Of a DNA stretch of 64,000 bases, positions 34,184 through 43,510 are shown one piece after another. The notes beneath the pieces were generated by a model, which worked only from the letters and a program-made list of their open reading frames with translations, was not told where the DNA came from and made no database searches. The stretch comes from Desulfopila sp. IMCC35006 (GTDB taxonomy: Bacteria > Desulfobacterota > Desulfobulbia > Desulfobulbales > Desulfocapsaceae). The position numbers and the translations under genes are program-made. The first letter of the stretch is position 1. The number at the start of each line of letters is the position of its first letter. Location: NCBI RefSeq assembly GCF_005116645.1, contig NZ_SWCM01000002.1, positions 310,001-374,000 on the forward strand, written 5' to 3'.

Positions 34184-34720
34184 ATGAAACAATTTGGCGG
34201 TCCGGCAATTTTTCTGGACAGAAGCAATATCAATACCGACGAGATCATTCCGGCTAAATATCTGACGGAGATTTCCAAGACAGCTCTCAAGCCGCATCTC
34301 CTGGAAGACCTGCTGCTTGATGGCAAACCTTTCGATCCTCAAGCCGAAGAAATGAAAAACGCCCGGGTTGTCATTACCCGGGCCAACTTTGGTTGCGGCT
34401 CTTCACGCGAGCATGCCGTCTGGGCCTTTGAGGTCAACAATATCAACGTCGTCGTTGCCGAGAGTTTTGCCAGGATCTTTCGCCAAAACATGTTCAACTG
34501 CGGTATCCTGGCGGTGGAACTGGATTCGATACAGCTTGACAGCCTCTTTGCCATGAAGGGACGGATCACCATTGCAATAGATCTCGAAAAAGACCGGATA
34601 AAAGCTACGTCAGATAATCCAGAGCAAGAAATGATACTCTGTTCTTTTGCAATTAATGCGTTCGATAAGGAGTTGGTCGCAACCGGCGGCTGGCTGGCTT
34701 ACGCCGACAGCCATTACTAA
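34184..34720 (+). CDS. leuD: 3-isopropylmalate dehydratase small subunit
   Basis: The 178-aa swivelling-domain subunit shows NTDEIIPAKYL and ANFGCGSSREHAVWAF, the substrate-binding signature of LeuD. AGAAGGTGGC before the ATG serves as ribosome-binding site. It completes the LeuCD enzyme. No other leu genes are next to it; leuA and leuB must be elsewhere. Confidence 0.93.
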   Translation: MKQFGGPAIFLDRSNINTDEIIPAKYLTEISKTALKPHLLEDLLLDGKPFDPQAEEMKNARVVITRANFGCGSSREHAVWAFEVNNINVVVAESFARIFRQNMFNCGILAVELDSIQLDSLFAMKGRITIAIDLEKDRIKATSDNPEQEMILCSFAINAFDKELVATGGWLAYADSHY

Positions 34721-34735
34721 CTAAAACATGCATTG

Positions 34736-34778
34736 TCGCCGGCGGGCAACGCAAATTTTTGTTACGTGCCGCCGGCGA
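34736..34778. terminator. Bidirectional terminator between leuD and the dnaJ-like gene
   Basis: TCGCCGGCGG / CCGCCGGCGA is a 10-bp GC-rich stem at the convergent junction, with AAATT on the plus side and AATG-rich sequence on the other. Its position 15 nt from leuD's stop fits both directions. Confidence 0.8.
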
Positions 34779-34781
34779 AAA

Positions 34782-35708
34782 TTATAATCCTGATGCCTGG
34801 AGTTGCTCGACAACTATTTTCTGGTCGTCGGTCAGCTCTCTTGGCACCTTTACCCCGATTTTAACATAAAGATCGCCCCGTTCCCCCAAGGGACCAACCG
34901 GTAAACCGTACCCTCTGATCCGCAACCGGGAATCATGGACCGTGCCCGGGGCCACGTTGACCATAAATTTCTTGCCTTCCAGGGTCTCAACTTCCATTTT
35001 TGTGCCAAAACACGCTTCACTAAATGAGATGAGCTTCTGCACCACCAGGTCATCGCCGTTTCGGGTAAATGAATCGTTGGAGGCAATTCCGACTTTAAGA
35101 TACAGATCTCCGGGAGGCCCGCCGTTTTTCGACGCCCCGCCTTTCCCCTGCAACCGCAGTTTTTTGCCCTCTTCGATGCCTTTGGGAATTTTCACGGAAA
35201 CATTGTGTGATCGGCCATTTTTACGCAAAGTGATGGTTCTTTCCGCACCGTTCAAGACTTCTTCCAGGGTAACAGTGATCTGATAGGTCATATCCTGACC
35301 TTTTTCCGGCGCCGCCTGACACCCGCCACCACAACCACCGCCAGGGCCCTGGCTGAAAAATGAGTTAAAACGGCCGTTTCCTCCCATGCCGTTACGAAAG
35401 TTAGCCGAGGAGCCCGAACCGCCCACGCCGAACTGCCGGAGGATATCGTTTAAATCAAATCCCCGGAATATATCTTCCTGGGAATATCGTTGATGAAAAT
35501 CAGTGGAACCATAGGTGTCATACTGCTTTTTTTTATCAGGATCCGACAAGACAGCGTAGGCCTCGCTGATTTCCTTAAATTTATCTTCCGCCTTTTTATC
35601 ACCCTTGTTTTTGTCCGGATGATATTTGAGCGCCAGTTTTCGATAGGTCTTTTTAATTTCCGTAGGGGTCGAATTTTTTTCCACCCCGAGAGTCTCATAA
35701 TAATCCAT
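34782..35708 (-). CDS. CbpA-like DnaJ-family co-chaperone
   Basis: The 308-aa protein has a full J domain (HPD in [16 protein letters not shown]), a Gly/Phe-rich linker ([21 protein letters not shown]), and two C-terminal substrate-binding domains ([21 protein letters not shown]-like and [19 protein letters not shown]). The Cys-rich zinc finger of DnaJ is absent, so it is class B/CbpA-type. It stimulates DnaK ATPase and may bind DNA or aggregated proteins. It is unlinked to dnaK or grpE here. Confidence 0.9.
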   Translation of the reverse strand: MDYYETLGVEKNSTPTEIKKTYRKLALKYHPDKNKGDKKAEDKFKEISEAYAVLSDPDKKKQYDTYGSTDFHQRYSQEDIFRGFDLNDILRQFGVGGSGSSANFRNGMGGNGRFNSFFSQGPGGGCGGGCQAAPEKGQDMTYQITVTLEEVLNGAERTITLRKNGRSHNVSVKIPKGIEEGKKLRLQGKGGASKNGGPPGDLYLKVGIASNDSFTRNGDDLVVQKLISFSEACFGTKMEVETLEGKKFMVNVAPGTVHDSRLRIRGYGLPVGPLGERGDLYVKIGVKVPRELTDDQKIVVEQLQASGL

Positions 35709-35833
35709 AGCAACAGTCTATCCAGAGGAACATAAACAAAGAAAAAACAACTTGATATTTGTGCTTCAACAATAGGAATTGTTATGTATACAGTCAACCA
35801 CCTATTCCGGGGCCCGTCAATGTTGTGTGCAAA

Positions 35834-35874
35834 TAAAAAAGGAGTATATTCCGCATAGGAACACCACTCCTTTT
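35834..35874 (-). terminator. Intrinsic terminator of ssb
   Basis: AAAAGGAGT / ACTCCTTTT with a 20-nt loop; the minus strand continues TTTTATTT after the stem. It is 30 nt past the ssb stop. Confidence 0.8.
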
Positions 35875-35903
35875 CCTCGTATCGAGCCGGGCTTGGGATT
35901 TTT

Positions 35904-36332
35904 TTAAAAAGGCACATCCTCGCCGGTACCGCTGCCGCCTGTTCCACCGTCAAACGGCTCCGGTGGCAATGGTGGCTCCTGGTAACCGCCACCGCCGCCT
36001 TCACTCCCTCTCGGAGTGAGGTTCTGCACCGTATTTGCTATAATTTCCGTAGTATATTTATCATTGCCGCTCTGGTCCTGCCATTTCCTGGTCTGCAATC
36101 GACCTTCGACATAAACTTTCGAGCCTTTTGACAGATAATTACTGCAAAATTCCGCAGCTTGAGCCCAGACAATGACCCGATGCCACTCCGTTTCTTCCTG
36201 CGGATTCCCTTCCTTATCCTTCCATTTTCTACTTGTCGCAACTCTGAGCGTGGCTACCGCAGTTCCGCTTGGTGTATAGCGCATTTCAGGGTCTGCGCCT
36301 AAATTTCCAATGAGTATAACCTTGTTTATCAT
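35904..36332 (-). CDS. ssb: Single-stranded DNA-binding protein
   Basis: The 142-aa protein has the OB-fold core ([20 protein letters not shown], then [16 protein letters not shown] and [21 protein letters not shown]), a Gly/Pro-rich linker, and the acidic tail ending EDVPF that recruits repair and replication partners. Length and tail match bacterial SSB. It binds ssDNA as a tetramer during replication and repair. It has its own terminator and about 240 nt of upstream spacer. Confidence 0.95.
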   Translation of the reverse strand: MINKVILIGNLGADPEMRYTPSGTAVATLRVATSRKWKDKEGNPQEETEWHRVIVWAQAAEFCSNYLSKGSKVYVEGRLQTRKWQDQSGNDKYTTEIIANTVQNLTPRGSEGGGGGYQEPPLPPEPFDGGTGGSGTGEDVPF

Positions 36333-36577
36333 GATACAATCCTCTGGGTGTAAGAAAATTAAGGAAGATGCGCCGATCTCCTCTCGATTTATGTAGTGCC
36401 TTACTCGCTAAAACATGCAATAACAACATGAAATTCTAAGATAATTTTAAAATAAGAAGCTTAGAGTCATCTCCGGACACGCATACCCTTGTGGGGTGCT
36501 AGAGCCAATATACGATACCACAAAGAAAGAACAAGATCAAAATACCATAAGGCGCTGCAAGCAATATATTGCAACAC

Positions 36578-37702
36578 TCAGGAGGAACGCATCGCCCTGT
36601 CGAGCATTACCGGCAGACCGCCTCGCTCTTTGGGAATATAGCCCATCACTTCGTGCCAGATCTCATCACTTTCCATACAGAAATAGATACAGGTTGTGTC
36701 CGCCGCCTTTTGTTTCAGCTGCCGATAAAGATGTTGGTACAGGGCAACCCGGTTCGGCCGGAAATATCGGGCTTTTCCATCCAGCCCCTGGATAAACTCG
36801 TTATAATAGATTCTCGATGCCGGAAACCTTTTGATGCCGATCTCTTTTAAACTCGGCAGAAATCGTAAGGCGCCGAGTGAAATCCAAACTATTGCCTTGG
36901 CAGGTACCACCTCAAAAAGTCTCTCGATAGTTGCCGTATACCCTTCCTGCCAGCCGGGATGATCAATTACAGGATCAAAGTGAAAGGCCAGCTTGTAGCC
37001 CCATTCGGCACATTTTTTCGCCGCGTTCAGCCGCTCTTCGAGGGTTGCCGAGCGCATTTCCTGATTTTTCATGATAAACGGACTGTTCAGCGACCAGGCG
37101 ACAACGGTTTTATCACGATGCTCCAGACTTTCCAGATTGTCAACAACCCCGCTTTTGGTCTTTAACTCGAGCACGGCATTGTCCCAGCCGGCGATGAAAG
37201 GCACCAGTTTTCCGCTCAGCTGCGTCAATCGATCAATGGCCAGGGAGTCGGTAAATTCTCCGGTCCCGATGCGAAAGAACTGCTGAGGATTGGCGGAAAG
37301 TGTTGCGGTAAGCTCAGTAAACATCTGGGCAATATTTACATAACAGGTGAGCCAGGGAGTATTAAGATAGGCCTGGAGTATACAATAAACACAGTCGATC
37401 GGGCAGTTTGTACCGGTATTGAGGACCTGATAATCACAGCATTGGTATTCCCGGGTTCCCGGACATGGTTTGAAGAACACGCCCCGATTGTTGCAGAGAT
37501 ACAACTGCTTTTTCCCGGCAGAAAGATTCTCCACGTACGCCTCCGCCAGACTGTTTGGTTTCTGTCTCTCCGGCACAACAGACCAGGGAAGCCCGGCCCG
37601 ATCGATGATCTCCCGGGTGTATTCAAGATCCAGACAGGACTCTTCGATAAAGATCTTGTTTATATAGTACGAGGGATCCTGCCAGCTGTGATTATGCATC
37701 AA
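36578..37702 (-). CDS. SPL-like radical SAM protein
   Basis: The 374-aa protein has a CxxxCxxC radical SAM motif in CPIDCVYCILQAYLN within the pattern LNTGTNCPIDCVYC shared by spore photoproduct lyase relatives. Further SPL-like patches are WSLNSPFIMKNQE and AFHFDPVIDHPGW. True SPL repairs a thymine dimer in spores; a Desulfobacterota host is non-sporing, so it likely acts on a different DNA/RNA or protein substrate. It overlaps the 3' end of the glycosyltransferase gene by 11 nt, implying co-transcription. Confidence 0.82.
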   Translation of the reverse strand: MMHNHSWQDPSYYINKIFIEESCLDLEYTREIIDRAGLPWSVVPERQKPNSLAEAYVENLSAGKKQLYLCNNRGVFFKPCPGTREYQCCDYQVLNTGTNCPIDCVYCILQAYLNTPWLTCYVNIAQMFTELTATLSANPQQFFRIGTGEFTDSLAIDRLTQLSGKLVPFIAGWDNAVLELKTKSGVVDNLESLEHRDKTVVAWSLNSPFIMKNQEMRSATLEERLNAAKKCAEWGYKLAFHFDPVIDHPGWQEGYTATIERLFEVVPAKAIVWISLGALRFLPSLKEIGIKRFPASRIYYNEFIQGLDGKARYFRPNRVALYQHLYRQLKQKAADTTCIYFCMESDEIWHEVMGYIPKERGGLPVMLDRAMRSS

Positions 37703-38582
37703 AACACTCTTTCAATATTGGATATTTTGTAACGGCCAGGTCTTCGTACCTCTCTATCAATTCAAGGTACGAACGACCGAGCTCTGTTTTTCCGTGCTTC
37801 AGACAACCTTTGCCGAATATGGTGACCTTGGTTTTAAACGCATCAAGCGCCATCCTGTACCGAGGAAGATCAAGCACGTCTGCGTCGAGCAGCTTTTTCA
37901 AGCTGTCTATCCGCATCCGATCCATGCCGCGACGATATTGAAACGAAACCTGATCTTCCCGTCCCCCCTCTTTAATGGTGAGGGATTCGTCAATCAATAA
38001 GAAAGGATATCGACAGCTCACGCGCAGCCATAGATCGTAATCCTCGCAGCACGGCAGGGATTCGTCAAAAAGTCCAACATGATCGAACAATTCCTTTTTC
38101 ATCATGACGGTGGACATGCCGACCACACAGAGCTGGAGGCAATGGTCAAAAATATCGCCGTGGCGGGGAATATGTTTTTCCTTTTGATTCAAATGGTGCC
38201 CTTTTCGAATCCATTTTTCTCGAGTATTACTGATCCAGTATTGCGGCTGGTCGACAAGGGATCGATATTGTTTTTCGAGTTTGCGCTTATGCCAGTGGTC
38301 GTCGGAATCGAGAAAAGCAACAAAAGCAAACCTCGCCTCGCGTATCCCGACGTTGCGCGCCGCGGCCGGCCCCCGGTTTTCCTGCCGGCAGACCCGGATT
38401 GGTATTTGCGCCGCGGGTGAGATATTGCTGAGCAAGGCCTGGGTGTCATCTGTCGACCCATCATCGACGATAATGAGTTCCGAACATAAAAACGTCTGGT
38501 CGAGCACCGAGGCAATAGCCCGTCCAAGAAAACCGGCCCGGTTAAACGTTGGAATAATCACTGATACCGGACACCTATTCAT
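37692..38582 (-). CDS. Family 2 glycosyltransferase
   Basis: The 296-aa protein opens with VSVIIPTFNRAGFLGRAI, has the DXD-like AFLDSDDHWHKRKLE metal/UDP site and EDYDLWLRVSCRYPF, which together mark GT2 inverting glycosyltransferases. No membrane segment is seen, so it acts in the cytoplasm on a lipid or protein acceptor. It is first in a two-gene unit with the SPL-like gene. Sugar and acceptor are unknown. Confidence 0.9.
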   Translation of the reverse strand: MNRCPVSVIIPTFNRAGFLGRAIASVLDQTFLCSELIIVDDGSTDDTQALLSNISPAAQIPIRVCRQENRGPAAARNVGIREARFAFVAFLDSDDHWHKRKLEKQYRSLVDQPQYWISNTREKWIRKGHHLNQKEKHIPRHGDIFDHCLQLCVVGMSTVMMKKELFDHVGLFDESLPCCEDYDLWLRVSCRYPFLLIDESLTIKEGGREDQVSFQYRRGMDRMRIDSLKKLLDADVLDLPRYRMALDAFKTKVTIFGKGCLKHGKTELGRSYLELIERYEDLAVTKYPILKECFDA

Positions 38583-38722
38583 CTTTCCTGGCTTATGGGT
38601 AGACCTATAAAATATATATTACATATGGCATTTTCCGTCATCTATACTGTATACTATAAAATTAAAAAAAATATACCCCTTCCAGTACGGAAGTTTCAAA
38701 TTTCGATATAGACGGTTCCAAA

Positions 38723-40222
38723 ATGACCACAGAAATACTCATTAACGCCACAAGCTACGAGGTGCGCCTTGCCCTTGTAGAAGATGGAAATCTGAGCGAA
38801 TTCCACATGCAGCGGCCTACGGAAAAGGGGCTCATGGGCAATATTTACAAGGGCAAAGTGGTTCGTGTGCTCCCGGGTATGCAGGCCGCTTTCGTTGATA
38901 TTGGTCTTGACCGAACCGGTTTTCTGTACGTAGATGATATCTGTCTCGCTGCACCCGATTCCTCCGATTACAATCCCTGTATTACCGATTGCGCGATCAC
39001 CCATGTCCGCACCCAGGGCCTGCGCATCGAAGATCTTCTCCATGAAGGACAGGATATCCTGGTCCAGGTCAGCAAAGACCCCATCGGCACCAAGGGAGCC
39101 AGATTAACCTGCCATATAACGCTGCCATGCCGCAACCTGGTGTTTATCCCACAGACCGAGCACATAGGAATATCCCGGAAAATCGAAGACGAGGATATCA
39201 GAGACAAACTCAAGCAGCTTATCCAGGAGATACGACCTCAAGGGACCGGTTTTATCGTACGCACAGTTGCGGAGCATGCAACCAGGGAAGAACTGGAAGC
39301 GGACATGGAGTTTTTAATGCTCCTGTGGGATGATATTGTTGACCGGGCTGAAAACAGCGAATCGCGTTCCCTTATTCACCGGGATCTCGATATAACTTTG
39401 CGTTCCATCAGGGACTTTTTCACCACCGACGTCGATAGCCTCATAATCGATGATCCGGTTGCCCATGAAAAAATTGTCGGTCATGTGAAAACTTTTGCCC
39501 CGCAGCTGCTGGACAAAATTTCGCTGTATCAAGAGAGCACCCCTCTCTTCGAAGCATATAACATTGAAGTGGAAATTTCACGGGCCATTGAGAAAAAAGT
39601 CTGGCTGAGATCCGGAGGGTATATCATTATCGAAAGTACCGAAGCTCTGTCGGTTATCGATGTTAACACCGGAAGATATGTCGGGAAAAGCGATCTGAAC
39701 GACACCATATTCAAAACCAATATGGAAGCGGCAGTCGAGATAGCCTATCAACTGCGCTTAAGAAATATCGGCGGTATTATCATCATTGATTTTATCGACA
39801 TGGAAAATGACAGTCACCGGGAGCAACTGTATACGACGTTTAAGGAGGCGGTAAAAAAAGACAAAAGCAGAAACAATATCTTAAAACTCTCGGAATTTGG
39901 TCTGGTACAGATGACCAGAAAACGCATCAGCGAGAATCTGCACCAGCTGATGTGCGAACCATGCCATTATTGCGGTGGTGAAGGAATGATTAAATCCCGC
40001 CGGACTATCTGCTACGATATATTCAGAAAGATCACCAGGAACGCCAAAAAACATAAAGGCGGCAACGTCACACTGCAGGTGCATCCAAGAATTGCCAACT
40101 TGCTAAATAACGAGGAAGAGCTTACTAAGATAAATGTCGAAAAAGAAATTGGCAAAAGAATTATTGTTGCGCCCTCCAAAGAACTTCATATTGAAAAATA
40201 TGAAATCATCTGGCAGAGATAA
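38723..40222 (+). CDS. rng: Ribonuclease E/G family endoribonuclease
   Basis: The 499-aa protein matches RNase G in length and carries the N-terminal S1 domain (GNIYKGKVVRVLPGMQAAFV), the 5'-sensor and RNase H-like parts, the catalytic DVNTGRYVG and IIDFIDMEN acidic residues, and the zinc-link C-x2-C (CEPCHYCGG). It lacks the long disordered RNase E tail. It should process rRNA and mRNA from 5'-monophosphate ends. The following M23 gene is 50 nt downstream. Confidence 0.92.
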   Translation: MTTEILINATSYEVRLALVEDGNLSEFHMQRPTEKGLMGNIYKGKVVRVLPGMQAAFVDIGLDRTGFLYVDDICLAAPDSSDYNPCITDCAITHVRTQGLRIEDLLHEGQDILVQVSKDPIGTKGARLTCHITLPCRNLVFIPQTEHIGISRKIEDEDIRDKLKQLIQEIRPQGTGFIVRTVAEHATREELEADMEFLMLLWDDIVDRAENSESRSLIHRDLDITLRSIRDFFTTDVDSLIIDDPVAHEKIVGHVKTFAPQLLDKISLYQESTPLFEAYNIEVEISRAIEKKVWLRSGGYIIIESTEALSVIDVNTGRYVGKSDLNDTIFKTNMEAAVEIAYQLRLRNIGGIIIIDFIDMENDSHREQLYTTFKEAVKKDKSRNNILKLSEFGLVQMTRKRISENLHQLMCEPCHYCGGEGMIKSRRTICYDIFRKITRNAKKHKGGNVTLQVHPRIANLLNNEEELTKINVEKEIGKRIIVAPSKELHIEKYEIIWQR

Positions 40223-40272
40223 TTCTCTCTCCAGCCTCTCCGCCTTAATTCAGCAAAGGAAAATGTTGTCCT

Positions 40273-41646
40273 ATGTCACTTCGTAAGAAACAAAAACCCA
40301 AAGGGTCTCACCTGTTGTTAACCACTTTTTTATTCACCCTGCTTGTTGCCGGAGCGGCTGCTTTTATTCTTTTTTTCGAGGGCGAAAAACCGGGTATCAA
40401 TCTGCAGCAGTCCAGTGCTTTTCTGGGCAGAAACGCTATTATCAATTACACGGTCACCGACACCAAAAGCGGAATTCACAATATCTTCGTCTACGGGACC
40501 CAGGGCAATGAAAAGAAATTGCTCCATTCGGCGTCCTTTCCCAGAACCGGGTACACCGGCACCATCGGCCCTCTGGAAAAAAGTGAAACGGTTACCTTTG
40601 ACGTGCAGAAAGAAGGCTTTGTCGATGGTCCAATGACCATTACCATCGAAGCAACAGACTTTTCCATGCGCGGCTGGCTAAAAGGCAACGAAACGATTGC
40701 CTCCAAACAGGTCACTGTCGATACGGTACCTCCGAAAATAGAGATACTCCACAGTGAAAAATATATCTCGCCCGGCGGCACCGGCATTGCGATTTATCGC
40801 CTCTCCGATCAGGACAGCACAAACGGCGTAGACATGAATGGTTTATTCAATCCCGGTTTTCCAGTAGGCAACGGCCACGACGATATCTACATTTCCTTTT
40901 TTGCTCTACCCTTTAATACCGAAAAAATTGACAGTTTGCACGTCTCAGCGACAGACCCGGCTGGGAACAATACAATTGTGCCATTTACAACCGTCTTCAA
41001 AAAGGCCGATCAGAAACAGGATACGATTACTATAAGCGATGGTTTTTTGGATGCAAAGATTCCGGAATTTCAGCAACACTATCCGGAAATGAAAGGAGAA
41101 TTCATCGACAAATATCTTTATGCCAATTCATCGGTACGAGATCAGAATAACAGCAAGATCAGTGAATTATGCAAAAGCTCACTGCCTGAGCGGCTCTGGA
41201 AGGGCCATTTTGCACGTATGCCCGGAAGTGCAAGGGCGGGATACGCCGACCATCGAACATACCTCTACAAGGGACAAGCAATCGACCAGCAGGTCCATCT
41301 CGGCATGGACATTGCTTCAACCAGTAGAGCTGAAGTACGGGCGGCCAACAATGGGAAGGTTATTTTTGCAGATTACCTCGGCATTTATGGCAACATGGTA
41401 ATGGTCGATCACGGACAGGGCGTTTTTAGTCTTTATTCTCACCTGAGCCAGATAAATGTTGCCCCAGGCAATATGGTTGACCTGAAAAGCGTTCTTGGTT
41501 TAACTGGAACCACCGGGATGGCAGGAGGCGATCACCTCCACTTTTCCATGCTGGTCAATGGCGTCTTCGTTACCCCTAAAGAATGGTGGGATCAGCATTG
41601 GATCGAGGTGACCATTGAACGCCCGATCAGCGATGTGAAATCTTAA
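40273..41646 (+). CDS. M23 (LytM) family metallopeptidase, membrane-anchored
   Basis: The 457-aa protein has an N-terminal membrane anchor (about residues 17-37), a long beta-rich periplasmic region and a C-terminal M23 domain (about 335-445) with HLGMDIAS, MVMVDHGQGVFSLYSHLS and GDHLHFSM giving the His/Asp zinc ligands. It is predicted to cut peptidoglycan cross-links or, if degenerate, activate amidases; the metal ligands look complete. Operon partner of the RNase G gene by spacing. A strong hairpin follows. Confidence 0.9.
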   Translation: MSLRKKQKPKGSHLLLTTFLFTLLVAGAAAFILFFEGEKPGINLQQSSAFLGRNAIINYTVTDTKSGIHNIFVYGTQGNEKKLLHSASFPRTGYTGTIGPLEKSETVTFDVQKEGFVDGPMTITIEATDFSMRGWLKGNETIASKQVTVDTVPPKIEILHSEKYISPGGTGIAIYRLSDQDSTNGVDMNGLFNPGFPVGNGHDDIYISFFALPFNTEKIDSLHVSATDPAGNNTIVPFTTVFKKADQKQDTITISDGFLDAKIPEFQQHYPEMKGEFIDKYLYANSSVRDQNNSKISELCKSSLPERLWKGHFARMPGSARAGYADHRTYLYKGQAIDQQVHLGMDIASTSRAEVRAANNGKVIFADYLGIYGNMVMVDHGQGVFSLYSHLSQINVAPGNMVDLKSVLGLTGTTGMAGGDHLHFSMLVNGVFVTPKEWWDQHWIEVTIERPISDVKS

Positions 41647-41663
41647 AAGTCTTCGGTTAGATG

Positions 41664-41715
41664 CAGCGCCGCAGGTAAAAAGAGCAGGACCCTCTCTATT
41701 TTTCCGGCGGCGCTG
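41664..41715. terminator. Bidirectional hairpin between M23 gene and zinc-ribbon gene
   Basis: CAGCGCCGC / GCGGCGCTG enclose a nested AAAAAGAG/CTCT inner stem with TTTTT. Its right arm abuts the stop codon of the small minus-strand gene, serving convergent transcripts. Confidence 0.75.
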
Positions 41716-41883
41716 TCAGTCCTCAAAATCATAATCAGGATGTCCACAAAGTGAACAACGAAGAGTCTGATCGTGTTTGTCGAAGCACCACTCCCATTTT
41801 TTTTCGCTGATCATGGCTTCTTCTTCAACTCCGCAGGTGATACAGACCCACTTATCTCCATCTTCAGTTGCAAACAAATGCAT
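41716..41883 (-). CDS. 55-aa zinc-ribbon protein
   Basis: A short minus-strand gene with AAGGTG 5 nt before its ATG at 41883, ending TGA at 41716. The protein MHLFATEDGDKWVC... carries CITCG and a later CSLCGH, a C-x2-C ... C-x2-C pair that should bind one zinc. The rest is acidic with aromatic residues (KKWEWCF). Small proteins of this type often act as adaptors. It is separate from the flanking plus-strand genes. I do not recognise the family, but the coding quality (ribosome-binding site, paired cysteines) is good. Confidence 0.7.
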   Translation of the reverse strand: MHLFATEDGDKWVCITCGVEEEAMISEKKWEWCFDKHDQTLRCSLCGHPDYDFED

Positions 41884-42036
41884 AATTCACCTTCTTTACG
41901 CAGCGAGCGTGGTTAAGTACAGCAAAAGGGCAAGCCTACTGTCTCGTGACAGAAAGTCATCCTTATACAGCATATCCATGGAAAATACAAAACCAGCGTA
42001 TATTTTTTTTCCTGCACTTGAACTCCCAATGGCACC

Positions 42037-43464
42037 ATGAAATTTCAGGTCAAAATACCTCGGCTTCTCGGCAGTTATCTGGCAACGGAAATGCTGGCCC
42101 CATTTTTTGCCAGTTTTCTCGTTATGAATTGTGTCTTTTTTCTGGCCAAACTCATCCCCTTTCTCGACTTCGTGCTTGAGCTAAACATTGGACTGGCTGA
42201 TTTCATCAGGCTCTTTTCCTACATCTTTCCCAATATCTTCCTCTACACGATACCCATGGCAGCCATGATGGGCGTAACTATTGGTTTTGCCAGACTGTCA
42301 AGCGATTCCGAGATTCTGGCCTTGAAAGCAAGCGGCATCAGCATGTATCAGATCCTGCCCCCGGTGATAATTGTCGCCGCTCTCATTGCGCTTTTGACCA
42401 GTTTTGTCTCCATAAAACTGATCCCTCTCAGTGCCGTGTCGATGCGCACACTGTCATACCAATTATTAAAGGAAAAAATAAGCAACGGGATCAAAGAGCA
42501 TGAGTTCACCGAAGCCCTGGGGGATGTTGTCGTCTATGTCGACAAAATAGACAAAAACTCAGGGCGGTGGTCCAATGTCTGGGTCTCGGATATGCGTCAG
42601 GTCGACAATCCCGTCGTTACCATGGCATCTTCCGGCAGGATGAACAGCAATATTAAAGAGATGATGGTGTCCATAGAACTGAAAGACGGCAGTTTGCATA
42701 AACCCGGCATGAATAATGCACAGATCGTCCAGTTCGATCAATACCAGATTAACATCCCGCTTCATCTCCCCCAGACCAGTGCCACCCGCCTGAACAAGAC
42801 TGACCTCACCATGGGCGAGTTGCTGGAGGAGGCCCGCAAATCCGAGAACAATCCGGCGGATAAGCGCAGGATGCTCATAGAATTCCATAAACGGCTCGTC
42901 TTGCCGGTTGGCGGTCTGATGATCAGTCTTATCGGTCTGCCCCTTGGTTTACAGGCACGACCTGGCAAAAAAGCTATCGGCATTCAAGCGGGAATAGCCA
43001 TCTTTATTCTCTATTATATTCTATTCACCTTCGGCAAGGCCTGGGCGGAGAAAGGTGTTTTCCCAGTATGGCTGGCCATGTGGGTGCCGAACTTTCTTTT
43101 CTTTGGCCTGGCGATATTCTGGATAACGAGGGTCTCGAATGAGCAACCCCTTATCCCGGAAACAATCAGGCTCTTCATTGCAAAAATACTTGCTGCGATA
43201 ATGGTTCCGCTGAAGACTCTCTGCGGGCCCCTTGTACACAAACTCAAATTGTGGTACCCAAAGCCCAATCGCAGCACGTCTTTTGAGTGTATGTCGAGTA
43301 TGACTCCCGTCATAAGAGGCGATGCCGAAAGCAAAGAGTTCCACATCTCCAGCTGTGAAAATTACTTTGCCGAGAATTGCACGATGATATTCAAGGACAT
43401 TCATGTTGCTCGTGAGGCCGGCTTTAAACCTTGCGAAAACTGTCAGAGGCTGCTTGATAAGTAA
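42037..43464 (+). CDS. lptF: LPS export permease LptF with Ada-like C-terminal metal-binding tail
   Basis: The 475-aa protein has six membrane helices and a periplasmic jellyroll (about 140-270) as in LptF/LptG, with the coupling region ADKRRMLIEFHKRLVLPVGGL. It normally sits with LptG and LptB2 to extract LPS from the inner membrane. Residues about 425-475 form an extra module: FHISSCENYFAENC, then AREAGFKPCENC, resembling the Cys4 metal site of Ada. This tail would be cytoplasmic. No lptG follows; the NAD(P)HX repair gene comes 46 nt later. Confidence 0.87.
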   Translation: MKFQVKIPRLLGSYLATEMLAPFFASFLVMNCVFFLAKLIPFLDFVLELNIGLADFIRLFSYIFPNIFLYTIPMAAMMGVTIGFARLSSDSEILALKASGISMYQILPPVIIVAALIALLTSFVSIKLIPLSAVSMRTLSYQLLKEKISNGIKEHEFTEALGDVVVYVDKIDKNSGRWSNVWVSDMRQVDNPVVTMASSGRMNSNIKEMMVSIELKDGSLHKPGMNNAQIVQFDQYQINIPLHLPQTSATRLNKTDLTMGELLEEARKSENNPADKRRMLIEFHKRLVLPVGGLMISLIGLPLGLQARPGKKAIGIQAGIAIFILYYILFTFGKAWAEKGVFPVWLAMWVPNFLFFGLAIFWITRVSNEQPLIPETIRLFIAKILAAIMVPLKTLCGPLVHKLKLWYPKPNRSTSFECMSSMTPVIRGDAESKEFHISSCENYFAENCTMIFKDIHVAREAGFKPCENCQRLLDK

Positions 43465-43510
43465 GTAACCTAATGAAAACCGGTTGACCCAGGGGAATGA
43501 AGGAGGACTC

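Noticed and set aside
36360-36570. Possible small RNA between ssb and the SPL-like gene
   Set aside because: No recognised 6S, SRP or tmRNA features and no clear paired structure.
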